From NCBI GenBank assembly GCA_016125355.1, contig WGLX01000010.1, positions 169,897 to 233,896 of the forward strand: a stretch of DNA of 64,000 nucleotides. Direction: 5' to 3'. Origin of the DNA: Actinomycetales bacterium (GTDB lineage: Bacteria > Actinomycetota > Actinomycetes > S36-B12). Positions 26,281 to 34,909 of the stretch are shown one piece after another (position 1 is the first letter of the stretch; each line of letters begins with the position of its first letter). Below the pieces are notes generated by a model. It was not told the DNA's origin and did not search any database. It saw nothing but the letters and a program-made list of their open reading frames with translations. Made by a program: the position numbers and the translations under genes.

Positions 26281-27914
26281 GACCCCTCGAGTTCCCCGGT
26301 GTCGTGCACGACGCACCCGTGGACGACGGTCCGCAGGCACCGCGGGAGCGGTTCGTCGGGCCGCAGGTCGGGCAGGCCGGGGGTGCCCGACCGCGGGTCG
26401 GTCGACCACGCCGCGACCCGCTCGTCGGGCGCCTGCACGACGACCTCGCCGGTCTCCCAGATGGCCAGATGGGCGGGCGCACCGGGAGCCAGGACTCCCG
26501 TGCCGGGCTCGCCGACCGATCGCCAGCCCGCGCGGGTGTGCGCGGAGAACGCCGCGCGCGCGGACATCCGCTGCGCGGGGATGGTGTGGTGCACCGCGGC
26601 ACGCACGGCGGCCCAGGGACCGAGGTCGGTGACCGGGGCATCCGAGCCGAAGGCCACCAGGACCCCCGCCGCCACCAGGTCCGCGAAGCGGTTCATCGTC
26701 GCGGCCCGATCGGGCCCGAGGCGCTGCTCGTACATGCCGTGAGCACCGCCCCAGTGGCCGTCGAACATCGGCTGCATGGAGGCCGTCACGCCCCACTCGG
26801 CGAGCCGGGTGATGTGGTCGTCCGCGAGCATCTCGGCGTGCTCCAGGCGGTGCTGTCCGGACCGGATACTGGTGAGACCGACGTCGGCGACGGCTCGGCC
26901 CAGTCCGTCGACGACGGCCTGCGATGCCGCGTCCCCGATGACGTGGAAGCCAGCCTGCAGCCCCGCTCTCGTGGCGGCCGCGACGTGATGGGCGACCGCC
27001 TCCGCGTCGAGGTAGGCGGCCCCGCACGTGTCAGGCGCATCCGCGTAGGCCGTGGACAGGCAGGCGGTACGGGATCCGATGGCACCGTCCATGAACAGGT
27101 CGCCGCCCACGCCGATAGCACCGAGGGCGAGCGCGCGCTCGATGCCTCCCGAGGCCGCCAGCTCACCCCAGTACCCCGTGACCAGCGGCCCCGGCTCGAT
27201 CTGCGCTCGATCGACCAGGTCCGCGAGGTCGGCCTCGGAGGAGATCGTCGGCCCGGCCATCTCATGGACGGCGACGATCCCCAGGGTCGCCGCGTGCTGC
27301 CGCATGGCCCGCTGGGCATCGGCCCGCTGACCGGCGCCGACGGTGCCGAGGATGTGCTCGCGCACGGCGTGGTGCGCCTCGCGGCTGAGCGGCCCACTCG
27401 GACTCCACCCCGGGAGCGAGGCGATCTCCGGGACGGACGATGTCAGGGCGGTCGACACCGCCGCGGAGTGCACGTCGACGCGGGACAGGTACACCGGCAC
27501 GTTACCCGCGACGGCGTCGATCTCCTCCCGGCTCGGTGGGCGTGCCTCGCTCCACCGCGTCTCGTCCCAGCCGTGTCCGATGACCGGCGTGCCCGGCGTG
27601 CGGCGGATGCGCTCGGCGAGCAGGCCGAGGGCCTCGGCGAGGCCCGCCGTTCGGCTGAGGTCCAGGCCGGTGAGGGTGAGCCCGGTACTCGTGGCGTGGA
27701 CGTGCGCATCGACGAATCCGGGGGTCACGAGCGCGCCCCGGAGGTCCACCACACGGTCGGCCGCATCGAGATGGGCCTCGGCCGCCGACTCCTCCCCCAG
27801 CCAGGCCACGGTCGCCCCGTCGACCAGCATGGCCGTCGCGAACGGGTCCGCCGGCGAGTAGATCATGCCGTTGCGCAGGAGGACGCGCTCCTGCCCGGCC
27901 CAACCAGGCAGCAT
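26277..27914 (-). CDS. YtcJ-like amidohydrolase
   Basis: 545-residue metal-dependent amidohydrolase of the YtcJ/exoenzyme-regulatory type: N-terminal beta sandwich (ILLRNGMIYSP-like start), metal motif HVH (FVDAHVHATST), GHGWDETRW, the lysine/aspartate region with QHRLEHAE and the FGSDAPVTDLGPW end motif. It probably hydrolyses an amide or N-acyl bond but the substrate is not predictable. It is cotranscribed with acyl-CoA dehydrogenase (2-base gap) and lnt (overlap). Confidence 0.85.
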   Translation of the reverse strand: MLPGWAGQERVLLRNGMIYSPADPFATAMLVDGATVAWLGEESAAEAHLDAADRVVDLRGALVTPGFVDAHVHATSTGLTLTGLDLSRTAGLAEALGLLAERIRRTPGTPVIGHGWDETRWSEARPPSREEIDAVAGNVPVYLSRVDVHSAAVSTALTSSVPEIASLPGWSPSGPLSREAHHAVREHILGTVGAGQRADAQRAMRQHAATLGIVAVHEMAGPTISSEADLADLVDRAQIEPGPLVTGYWGELAASGGIERALALGAIGVGGDLFMDGAIGSRTACLSTAYADAPDTCGAAYLDAEAVAHHVAAATRAGLQAGFHVIGDAASQAVVDGLGRAVADVGLTSIRSGQHRLEHAEMLADDHITRLAEWGVTASMQPMFDGHWGGAHGMYEQRLGPDRAATMNRFADLVAAGVLVAFGSDAPVTDLGPWAAVRAAVHHTIPAQRMSARAAFSAHTRAGWRSVGEPGTGVLAPGAPAHLAIWETGEVVVQAPDERVAAWSTDPRSGTPGLPDLRPDEPLPRCLRTVVHGCVVHDTGELEGS

Positions 27915-27916
27915 CC

Positions 27917-29086
27917 CTATCGATCCCCCGCGAGGGACCGGCCGATGACCAGGCGCTGGATCTGGTTGGTGCCTTCCACGATCTGGAGCACCTTGGCCTC
28001 ACGGAAGTAGCGCTCCACCGGGAAGTCACGGGTGTACCCGGCGCCGCCGAGCACCTGAACCGCATCGGTGGTGACGCGCATGGCGGCGTCGGTGCTCGCC
28101 AGCTTGGCCATCGCAGCCTGCGTGCTGAACGGCAGGCCCGCATCGCGTCGCCGGGCTGCGTCGACGTAGAGCGCCCGGGACGAGGCCACGGCCGTGGCCA
28201 TGTCGGCCAGCAGGAACGAGATTCCCTGGAAGTCGGCGATCGGTCGCCCGAACTGACGGCGTTCCCGAGCGTAGGCGACGGCCGCATCGAGGGCGGCCTG
28301 AGCCACCCCGACCGCGCAGGCCGCAATGCCGAGGCGGCCGGCGTCGAGGGCGGACAGCGCGATGCCGAAGCCCTGCCCCTCCTCACCCATGCGCCGCTCG
28401 ACGGGCACCTGCACGCCCTCGAACAGCAGTTGGGCCGTGGGCGATGCGTTGCCGCCCATCTTGTGCTCGCGAGGCAGTGCGGAGAGGCCCTCCGACCGGC
28501 CGTCGACGAACAGGCAGCTGATCCCCTTGGGACCGGGTCCTCCCGTGCGGACCATTGCGACGTAGAAGTCGGCCACGCCGCCGTGCGTGATCCAGGCCTT
28601 GTGGCCGTTGACCACGTAGTGGTCGCCCTCGAGACGGGCCGTCGTGGACAGGGACGCCGCGTCCGAGCCGGCGTCGGGCTCCGAGAGGCAGTAGCCGCCC
28701 AGCAGGGAGCCGCCGAGCAGGTCGGGAAGCCAGCGATCCTGCTGATCCGGGGTGCCGCGGGTGACGAGGGGGAAGCACGCGAGCCAGTGCACGGAGACGC
28801 TCACCCCGACGGTCATCCACGCCCGGCTCAGCTCCTCGAGCACCTGGAGGTAGACCTCCGTGGGCTGGGCGGCCCCGCCATGCTCCTCCGGATAGGGCAG
28901 GCCCAGGATGCCGAGCTCACCGAGCGCGGCCAGCGCACCGCGCGGGAACTCCGCAGACTCCTCGGCCGCGTCCGCGCGCGGCGCCAGCTCCTTCGCAGCG
29001 AAGTCCTCGACCATGGCCATGAGGTCGACGGCCTCCGCCGTCGGGAGGAGCCGGGTGACGGACGCGCCCTTCCACGTATGCGTCAT
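27917..29086 (-). CDS. Acyl-CoA dehydrogenase
   Basis: Flavoprotein that introduces the alpha-beta double bond in acyl-CoA esters. 389 residues: YCLSEPDAGSD with THGGVADFYV (FAD and substrate binding), RRQFGRPIADFQ, QVLGGAGYTRDFPVERYFREAK, and the catalytic glutamate in QIVEGTNQIQR. Chain-length preference is unclear. It overlaps the M24 peptidase gene by 4 bases and is 3 bases from the amidohydrolase gene. Confidence 0.9.
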   Translation of the reverse strand: MTHTWKGASVTRLLPTAEAVDLMAMVEDFAAKELAPRADAAEESAEFPRGALAALGELGILGLPYPEEHGGAAQPTEVYLQVLEELSRAWMTVGVSVSVHWLACFPLVTRGTPDQQDRWLPDLLGGSLLGGYCLSEPDAGSDAASLSTTARLEGDHYVVNGHKAWITHGGVADFYVAMVRTGGPGPKGISCLFVDGRSEGLSALPREHKMGGNASPTAQLLFEGVQVPVERRMGEEGQGFGIALSALDAGRLGIAACAVGVAQAALDAAVAYARERRQFGRPIADFQGISFLLADMATAVASSRALYVDAARRRDAGLPFSTQAAMAKLASTDAAMRVTTDAVQVLGGAGYTRDFPVERYFREAKVLQIVEGTNQIQRLVIGRSLAGDR

Positions 29087-30189
29087 GCGACGATCACCAG
29101 CTCCCGCGGACCCTGATTGGCCACAAGGGGTCCGTCCGCGGTGGCGATGACGATGTCCTCGATGCGGGCGCCGTACTGCCCCTCCACGTAGAAGCCGGGC
29201 TCCACGCTGAACGCCATGCCCGGCTCGAGGGGGCGCGCGTTGCCGGACACGATGTAGGGATCCTCGTGGGTGTCGAGCCCGATCCCGTGGCCCGTGCGGT
29301 GGATGAACAGCTCGCCCATCCCGGCGGCGGTCAGCACGTCGCGCGCGGCAGCGTCGACGCTCTCGCAGGAGACCCCGGCGGCGACGTGGCGGACGGCCGC
29401 CTGCTGGGCCTCCAGCAGCACGGCGTACTGCTCGGCGAACCCGTCCGGGACGCTGCCGAGTGCGTAGGTGCGCGTGCAGTCGCTGCGGTAGCCGTCGGGC
29501 ATGGTGCCGCCGATGTCGACGACCACGACGTCTCCGGGCTGGAGAACGCGGTCGGAGACCTCATGGTGCGGACTCGCGCCATTGGGGCCGCTGCCCACGA
29601 TGATGAAGTCGACTCGCACGTGCCCCTCCCGCAGGATGAGGTCGGCGATGTCCGAGCCCACCTCGCGCTCGGTGCGCCCTGGGCGGAGCAGGGACGGCAC
29701 TGCGGCGTGGACCCGGTCGATCGCAGCCCCGGCACGCAGGAGAGCCCCGATCTCGGCCTCGTCCTTGCGCATCCGAAGCTCGGAGATGTGGGGGCCGGCG
29801 AGCACCTGCTCGGCGTTCGGCAGCGCCGCCCGCAGGGCCAGGACCTTCTCGGCCCACATGTGGTTGTCGACCGCGACCCGGTCGACCGGGCCGAGCACCG
29901 ACGCCACCATCGCGTACGGATCGTCGAGCTCCCCCCAGGGATGCAGCTGCACGCCGAGTCTCCCGAGCGGGCTCGCCTCGGCCGCCAGCCGCTCCAGCCG
30001 TGGGAGGACCAGGGAGATCGGGCCCGACGCGGGCACGACGAGGCAGGTCAGCCGCTCCAGCGGCACGGCGTCATAGCCGGTCAGGTACTGCAGGTCCTGG
30101 CCCGGTGCCACGAGCAGGGCATCCACGCCCGCTCGAGCCGCCAGGTCCTGCACGGCGGCCAACCGGGCCGCGTGCTCGCCATCGCGCAT
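29083..30189 (-). CDS. M24 metallopeptidase (Xaa-Pro dipeptidase-like, PepE type)
   Basis: 368-residue aminopeptidase P/prolidase fold. All five metal ligands are visible: DIGG (D), SDCTRTY (D), TGHGIGLDTHED (H), FSVEPGFYVEG (E) and ARIEDIVI (E). The N-terminal creatinase-like domain is complete. The neighbour order (M24 peptidase facing an exonuclease gene) matches Rv2089c pepE/Rv2090. Head of a minus-strand operon; ribosome site GAGGGGAG precedes the ATG and a TAGGAT hexamer lies 22 bases upstream. Confidence 0.92.
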   Translation of the reverse strand: MRDGEHAARLAAVQDLAARAGVDALLVAPGQDLQYLTGYDAVPLERLTCLVVPASGPISLVLPRLERLAAEASPLGRLGVQLHPWGELDDPYAMVASVLGPVDRVAVDNHMWAEKVLALRAALPNAEQVLAGPHISELRMRKDEAEIGALLRAGAAIDRVHAAVPSLLRPGRTEREVGSDIADLILREGHVRVDFIIVGSGPNGASPHHEVSDRVLQPGDVVVVDIGGTMPDGYRSDCTRTYALGSVPDGFAEQYAVLLEAQQAAVRHVAAGVSCESVDAAARDVLTAAGMGELFIHRTGHGIGLDTHEDPYIVSGNARPLEPGMAFSVEPGFYVEGQYGARIEDIVIATADGPLVANQGPRELVIVA

Positions 30190-30211
30190 GAGGCTCCCCT
30201 CGGTCCGCTCG

Positions 30212-30221
30212 ATCCTATGCT
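30212..30221. promoter_or_regulatory. Symmetric divergent -10 (ATCCTATGCT)
   Basis: Minus-strand TAGGAT (30217-30212) for the M24 operon and plus-strand TATGCT (30216-30221) for the exonuclease share the central TA step, giving ANNNTANNNT. TATGCT ends 7 bases before the GTG at 30229. Confidence 0.5.
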
Positions 30222-30228
30222 GCTGGCT

Positions 30229-31146
30229 GTGACCTCACCCACCCTCGTGCTCGACAGCGCGTCCCTGTACTACCGCTCCTACTACGCCCTGCCATCCAGC
30301 ATGACCGCGTCCGACGGTCGGCCGCATCAGGCACTGCGTGGTTTCCTGTCGACCTTGGCCCGGCTCATCGAGCAGCACCGGCCCTCCTCGCTGGTGGCGG
30401 CGTGGGACGCCGACTGGCGCCCGGACTGGCGGGTGGCCCTGCTGCCGGGCTACAAGGCGCACCGCGTGGCCGAGGACGGCGAGGGCGAGGCGGAGCCCGA
30501 TGACCTCGGACCGCAGGCGACCGCCATTGCCGACCTGCTGGACGCCCTCGGCGTCGCGCGCTGGGGGGTCGCCGGTTACGAGGCCGACGACGTGATCGGC
30601 AGCGTCACCCGACAGCTGCCGGGCCCGATGGTCGTCGTCTCAGGCGACCGCGACCTCGTGCAGCTCATCGACGACCGCACGCGCCTGCACCTGACAGTGA
30701 ACGGCGGCATGCCCGGCTGGCCCCTTCTCGACAGTGCCAGCGCACAGGAGCGATTCGGGGTGGTCCCCGATCGGTACGTGGACCTTGCCGTCCTGCGCGG
30801 CGACCCGTCGGACGGCCTGCCGGGCGTGCCGGGTATCGGCGCCAAGACAGCCGCCGCCTTGGTGAACGCCTACGGCGGATGCTCGGACATCCTCGCTGCG
30901 GCGCGCTCCGACCAGCCGGAAAAGCCGCTCACCCCGAGGCTGGCGGGGTTGCTCCGTGAGAACGCCGAGTACCTCGCCGATGCCGTCCAGGTCGCCTCGG
31001 TCGTCCGCGATCTCGAGCTGCCGGGCACCCGCGCACCGCTGCCCGCCACGGCACCCGGGGAGGCGACCGTGGCCATGGCCGATGCCTGGGGTGTCCGCCG
31101 GCAGCTCGACGAGGTGCTCGCGGCGGTGTCCGTCCTTCAGACCTAG
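30229..31146 (+). CDS. 5'-3' exonuclease domain protein (PolA-type 5' nuclease)
   Basis: 305-residue flap endonuclease/5'-3' exonuclease like the N-terminal domain of DNA polymerase I but free-standing (Rv2090-like). LDSASLYYRSYY is the N-terminal metal region, AGYEADDVIGS and VVSGDRDLVQL hold acidic metal ligands, and DGLPGVPGIGAKTAAALV is the helix-three-turn-helix. The GTG at 30229 is preferred over the ATG at 30217 because the latter lies within the -10 hexamer TATGCT. Likely involved in primer removal or repair. Confidence 0.88.
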   Translation: MTSPTLVLDSASLYYRSYYALPSSMTASDGRPHQALRGFLSTLARLIEQHRPSSLVAAWDADWRPDWRVALLPGYKAHRVAEDGEGEAEPDDLGPQATAIADLLDALGVARWGVAGYEADDVIGSVTRQLPGPMVVVSGDRDLVQLIDDRTRLHLTVNGGMPGWPLLDSASAQERFGVVPDRYVDLAVLRGDPSDGLPGVPGIGAKTAAALVNAYGGCSDILAAARSDQPEKPLTPRLAGLLRENAEYLADAVQVASVVRDLELPGTRAPLPATAPGEATVAMADAWGVRRQLDEVLAAVSVLQT

Positions 31147-31152
31147 CCGCGG

Positions 31153-31207
31153 AATCCCACCCTGGGCGTCACATGACCGGGTGGTTTGTGACGCGGCACG
31201 TGGGATT
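31153..31207. repeat. Two-step perfect inverted repeat between convergent genes
   Basis: AATCCCAC (31153-31160) pairs with GTGGGATT (31200-31207), and CGTCAC (31167-31172) pairs with GTGACG (31188-31193). The arms are separated by equal 6-base internal loops and a 15-base apex. It lies between the ends of the exonuclease and helY genes. It may act as a bidirectional terminator, though T tracts are absent, or be a dispersed palindromic element. Confidence 0.7.
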
Positions 31208-31220
31208 TGGCCGGGAAGGC

Positions 31221-31240
31221 GCGGCGGGGCGCGGCGGGGC
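31221..31240. repeat. Tandem 10-bp repeat GCGGCGGGGC x2
   Basis: Two exact copies of GCGGCGGGGC follow the inverted repeat and end just before the helY stop. Confidence 0.7.
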
Positions 31241-31249
31241 GGTGTCGGC

Positions 31250-33982
31250 CTACACGGCTCCGGAGTAGGCGACGACGCCGCGGTTGACGAGGTCGGCCGC
31301 CTCGCGAGCGGTCGCGCGCAGCGGGTCCTCCGGGTCGACGGCCTGGACGATCTGCCCGAGGAGGTCGATGACCTGCCGGATCCAGCGCACGAAGTCGCCG
31401 GCCGTGATGTCCGCGTGTGTGAGCACCTGGAGCAGGTTGCCGCCGGAGGCCCATCGGTACGTCGCGGCCACCATTCCCGGATCCGGACGGCGGGTGACGT
31501 CGAGGCCGTGCCGCACCTCGAGCTCGTGCAGGTCGCCCCAGAGCGCCGTGAGGGCGTCCACGGCCTCGCGGACCCGCCGCGTGGGCAGGGCCGGCATGGC
31601 GTCCTCCTCCGGCCCGCGCGCCTCGTACACGACGGCCGCGCACACCGAGGCCAGCTCGGCGGGCGAGAGGCCCTGCCAGGCCCCGTCGAGGATGGACTGG
31701 GCCGTGAGCAGGTCGGACTCCGTGTAGAGCCGCATCAGCATGCGGCCCTGCTCGGTCACCGTCGAGCTCTCGTCCGCACTGGTCAGGTAGCCGAGGTCCG
31801 CCAGCACCTCGCAGACGCGGTCGAAGCGGCGGGCGATCGAGTTCGTGCGGCCCTCGACCCGGCGGGTGAGGTCCCGTGCCTGCCGGTCGGTCCGGTAGTA
31901 CCGCTCGGCCCACCTCGCGTGCGCCTCGCGATCGGCGCAGCCGTGGCAGGGATGGGCGCGCAGCCGAGCCCGGAGGGCGGCGATCTCGTCGTCCTCGGCC
32001 GAGAGCGCGCGTCGACGCCGGACCTCGTGGGGGATCTCCGCCACGGCGGCCCGCAGCGAGGCGAGGAGCTCGGCGCGGGCCCGGTGGTCCTTGGCGACGA
32101 AGCCCTTCGGGATCGGGATCCTGGTCAGCGTCTCGACCGGCTGGCTGGTGTCCGAGACTGACATCCGGCGGATCTGCCCCTCCGCGGTGAGCACCATGGG
32201 CCGGTTGGCCTCACGCGGGCTGCGCGTGCGGCGCTGGTCGAGGACCACGGCCGGTCCGGCGCGCCGTCCGGAAGGGATGACGAAGACGTCGCCCTGGCGC
32301 AGGGCCTGCCAGGACTGCTCGGCCGCTGCCCGGCGCTCGGCGGCCGCCCGGCGGCTGGTGTCCTTCTCGCGGCGGCTGATCTCCTCGCGCAGGCCCGCGT
32401 ACTCGACGAAGTCGCCGAGGTGGCACGACATCGCCTGCCGGTACCCCTCCCGCGCCTCCTCGACGCGGCGCAGCTCGGCCGCGATCCCCACGACGGCCCG
32501 GTCGGCCTGGAACTGGGCGAAGGAGGTCTCGAGGACCTCCCGGGCGGCATGCCGTCCGAGGCGGGAGACCAGGTTCACGGCCATGTTGTACGACGGCTGG
32601 AAGGACGAGCGGAGCGGGTAGGTGCGCGTCGATGCGAGGCCGGCGAGGCTGCGCGGGTCGAGGCCCGGCTGCCACAGCACGACCGCATGGCCTTCGACGT
32701 CGATTCCGCGTCGGCCCGCCCGGCCGGTGAGCTGGGTGTACTCCCCCGGGGTCAGGTCGACGTGGGTCTCCCCGTTCCACTTGACCAGCCGCTCGAGGAC
32801 GACCGACTTGGCCGGCATGTTGATCCCGAGCGCAAGCGTCTCGGTGGCGAACACCGCCTTGATCATGCCTCGCTGGAACAGGCCCTCCACGATCTCCTTG
32901 AAGACGGGCAGGAGGCCGGCGTGGTGTGCTGCCAGCCCGCGCTCCAGCGCCTCGAGCCACTCGTCGAAGCCGAGGGCCGCGAGGTCCTCATCGGGGATGT
33001 CCATGGTCGCGCCCAGCGCCGTGGCGCGTATCTCCCGACGCTCGTCGGAGGTGGTGAGGCGCAGGCCGGCGTGCAGGCACTGACGCACGGCTTCGTCGCA
33101 TCCGGCCCTGCTGAACAGGAAGTAGATGGCGGGCAGGAGTCCGTCCCGGTCCAGCCGCTGGACGACCTCGCTGCGCCACGGCACCCGCGGTCCGCGGTTC
33201 CGGCCGCGCCCTCGAAGGCGCTTGTCGGAGCCACGGTGCTCGGCTCGCCGTTCCTCGTCGCGGGCCAGGCGCACCAGTTCCGGGTTGACGACCTGCTGGT
33301 CGTCGTCGATGAAGAGGTCGTGCATCTGGGGGCCGGCCATCACGTGCTGCCAGAGCGGAACCGGCCGGTGCTCCTCGACGACGATCTCCGTCTCGCCGCG
33401 CACGGCCTCGAGCCACGCGCCGAACTCCTCGGCGTTGCTGACGGTGGCAGACAGCGCCACCAGCGTCACCGATTCCGGCAGGTGGATGATCACCTCCTCC
33501 CAGACGGCCCCGCGGAAGCGGTCCGCGAGGTAGTGCACCTCGTCCATGACCACGTAGCCGAGCCCCTCGAGCGTGGACGACCGCGCATAGAGCATGTTGC
33601 GCAGCACCTCGGTTGTCATGACGACGATCGGCGCCTCCCCGTTGATGCTGTTGTCGCCCGTGAGCAACCCGACAGCCTCGGCGCCATGCCGCGCGACCAG
33701 GTCGTTGTACTTCTGGTTGGACAGGGCCTTGATGGGCGTGGTGTAGAAGCACTTCCGACCCTGGGCCAGGGCCAGGTGGATGGCGAACTCGCCGACCACC
33801 GTCTTGCCCGACCCGGTGGGTGCCGCCACGAGCACCCCGCGGCCCGCCTCCAGGGCCTGGCATGCCTCCACCTGGAACGGGTCGAGGCCGAAGACGTAGC
33901 CGGCGGAGAAGGAGCCGAGCTGCGAGCCCTCCATCCGGGACCGCTCCCTCGCGGCGGCGTACCGCTCTGCAGGGGAGGCCAT
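31250..33982 (-). CDS. helY: Ski2-like DEAD/DEAH-box helicase HelY
   Basis: 910-residue superfamily 2 helicase. Walker A APTGSGKTVVGE, DEVH box VMDEVHYLADRFRG, motif III LSATVSNAEEFG, motif VI TQLTGRAGRRGID, and the C-terminal DSHCT-like region. RNA-processing function is assumed from the Ski2/Mtr4 family. A TAGCCT hexamer 6 bases before the ATG overlaps the TAG stop of the lipid kinase gene, giving the gene its own promoter. By order it equals Rv2092c. Confidence 0.93.
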   Translation of the reverse strand: MASPAERYAAARERSRMEGSQLGSFSAGYVFGLDPFQVEACQALEAGRGVLVAAPTGSGKTVVGEFAIHLALAQGRKCFYTTPIKALSNQKYNDLVARHGAEAVGLLTGDNSINGEAPIVVMTTEVLRNMLYARSSTLEGLGYVVMDEVHYLADRFRGAVWEEVIIHLPESVTLVALSATVSNAEEFGAWLEAVRGETEIVVEEHRPVPLWQHVMAGPQMHDLFIDDDQQVVNPELVRLARDEERRAEHRGSDKRLRGRGRNRGPRVPWRSEVVQRLDRDGLLPAIYFLFSRAGCDEAVRQCLHAGLRLTTSDERREIRATALGATMDIPDEDLAALGFDEWLEALERGLAAHHAGLLPVFKEIVEGLFQRGMIKAVFATETLALGINMPAKSVVLERLVKWNGETHVDLTPGEYTQLTGRAGRRGIDVEGHAVVLWQPGLDPRSLAGLASTRTYPLRSSFQPSYNMAVNLVSRLGRHAAREVLETSFAQFQADRAVVGIAAELRRVEEAREGYRQAMSCHLGDFVEYAGLREEISRREKDTSRRAAAERRAAAEQSWQALRQGDVFVIPSGRRAGPAVVLDQRRTRSPREANRPMVLTAEGQIRRMSVSDTSQPVETLTRIPIPKGFVAKDHRARAELLASLRAAVAEIPHEVRRRRALSAEDDEIAALRARLRAHPCHGCADREAHARWAERYYRTDRQARDLTRRVEGRTNSIARRFDRVCEVLADLGYLTSADESSTVTEQGRMLMRLYTESDLLTAQSILDGAWQGLSPAELASVCAAVVYEARGPEEDAMPALPTRRVREAVDALTALWGDLHELEVRHGLDVTRRPDPGMVAATYRWASGGNLLQVLTHADITAGDFVRWIRQVIDLLGQIVQAVDPEDPLRATAREAADLVNRGVVAYSGAV

Positions 33983-33988
33983 GGCATC

Positions 33989-33994
33989 AGGCTA
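33989..33994 (-). promoter_or_regulatory. -10 hexamer TAGCCT, leaderless helY promoter embedded in upstream stop codon
   Basis: The first three bases are the TAG stop of the lipid kinase gene; the hexamer ends exactly 6 bases before the helY ATG. Confidence 0.55.
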
Positions 33995-34909
33995 CGACGT
34001 CGGACCCGCCCAGCCCTCCAGCACCTGCAGCGCGCCGGGCCGGACACTGACGGCGATCGGCAACGGGCCGATCCGCTCCCCGTCCGCGTAGGCCACCTGC
34101 CCCGGAGCGTCGATCTCCAGGACGCAGCCACGCAGCACGCGGACGGCCGGATGGGTCACGTGCGTGCCCTTGAAGACGCGGGGGAAGACGCCCAGGAACG
34201 CCGGGATGGAGATCGCCCCCAGCCAGGTCAGGTCCAGCTCGCCGTCGTCGAGGCGCGCATCCGGGCAGACCAGCATCCCGCCCCCGAATCGCGGGCCGTT
34301 CCCGACAGAGACCAGCATGCCCTCGCCCTCGTGGACCACCCCATCGACCACGACTCGGTACGGCAGAGGCCGGAAGGACGCCAGCTCACGGAGCATCGCC
34401 ACGTTGTAGCGCTGGCCCCGCAGGCGAGCCATGCGGTTCGCGCGCTCGTTCACCGACGAGTCGAAGCCCGTGGAGAGCACGGCCAGGAAGACCTCGACCA
34501 CTCCGTCCGCCGTCTCCACCACGCCGACATCCACCGGACGGGTCCGGCCGGCGGCGACGACCGACACCAGCCCCGTCACCGTGCGGTCCGCGGGCCCGCT
34601 GGCGAAGCCGAGGCTGGCCGCGATGTCGTCGCCCGAGCCCCCGGGGAGCACCACGAGCGGGGTGGCCGTGCCGACGAGCTCCTGCACGACCGCGTGCACC
34701 GTGCCATCTCCCCCACAGGCCACGACGGCGCGTGGCTGCTCCCCCAGCGCCTGGGCCACGACGGCGCGCGTGTCAGCGGCGCTCGTGGGGTGCACCAGCT
34801 CGCAGGGGATGCCGGCCCGCGCGAGCTGCCGCGCTGCTTCGCTGCCCAGTCGGGCTGCCCGTCCCCCGCCGGCGACCGGGTTGGCCACCAGCATGACGGT
34901 CCCCGCCAT
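33992..34909 (-). CDS. Diacylglycerol kinase-like lipid kinase
   Basis: 305 residues with the DAGK catalytic domain: VANPVAGGGRAARLG, GGDGTVHAVVQEL, GGSGDDIAASLG and the C-terminal beta-sandwich of bacterial YegS/DgkB-like kinases. It would phosphorylate diacylglycerol or a related lipid. It overlaps the tatC stop by one base, so it belongs to the tatA-tatC unit. Confidence 0.88.
   Translation of the reverse strand: MAGTVMLVANPVAGGGRAARLGSEAARQLARAGIPCELVHPTSAADTRAVVAQALGEQPRAVVACGGDGTVHAVVQELVGTATPLVVLPGGSGDDIAASLGFASGPADRTVTGLVSVVAAGRTRPVDVGVVETADGVVEVFLAVLSTGFDSSVNERANRMARLRGQRYNVAMLRELASFRPLPYRVVVDGVVHEGEGMLVSVGNGPRFGGGMLVCPDARLDDGELDLTWLGAISIPAFLGVFPRVFKGTHVTHPAVRVLRGCVLEIDAPGQVAYADGERIGPLPIAVSVRPGALQVLEGWAGPTS

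Noticed and set aside
30217-30219. ATG at 30217 as exonuclease start
   Set aside because: It lies within the predicted -10 hexamer TATGCT, so it would not be in the mRNA; the GTG at 30229 is used instead.
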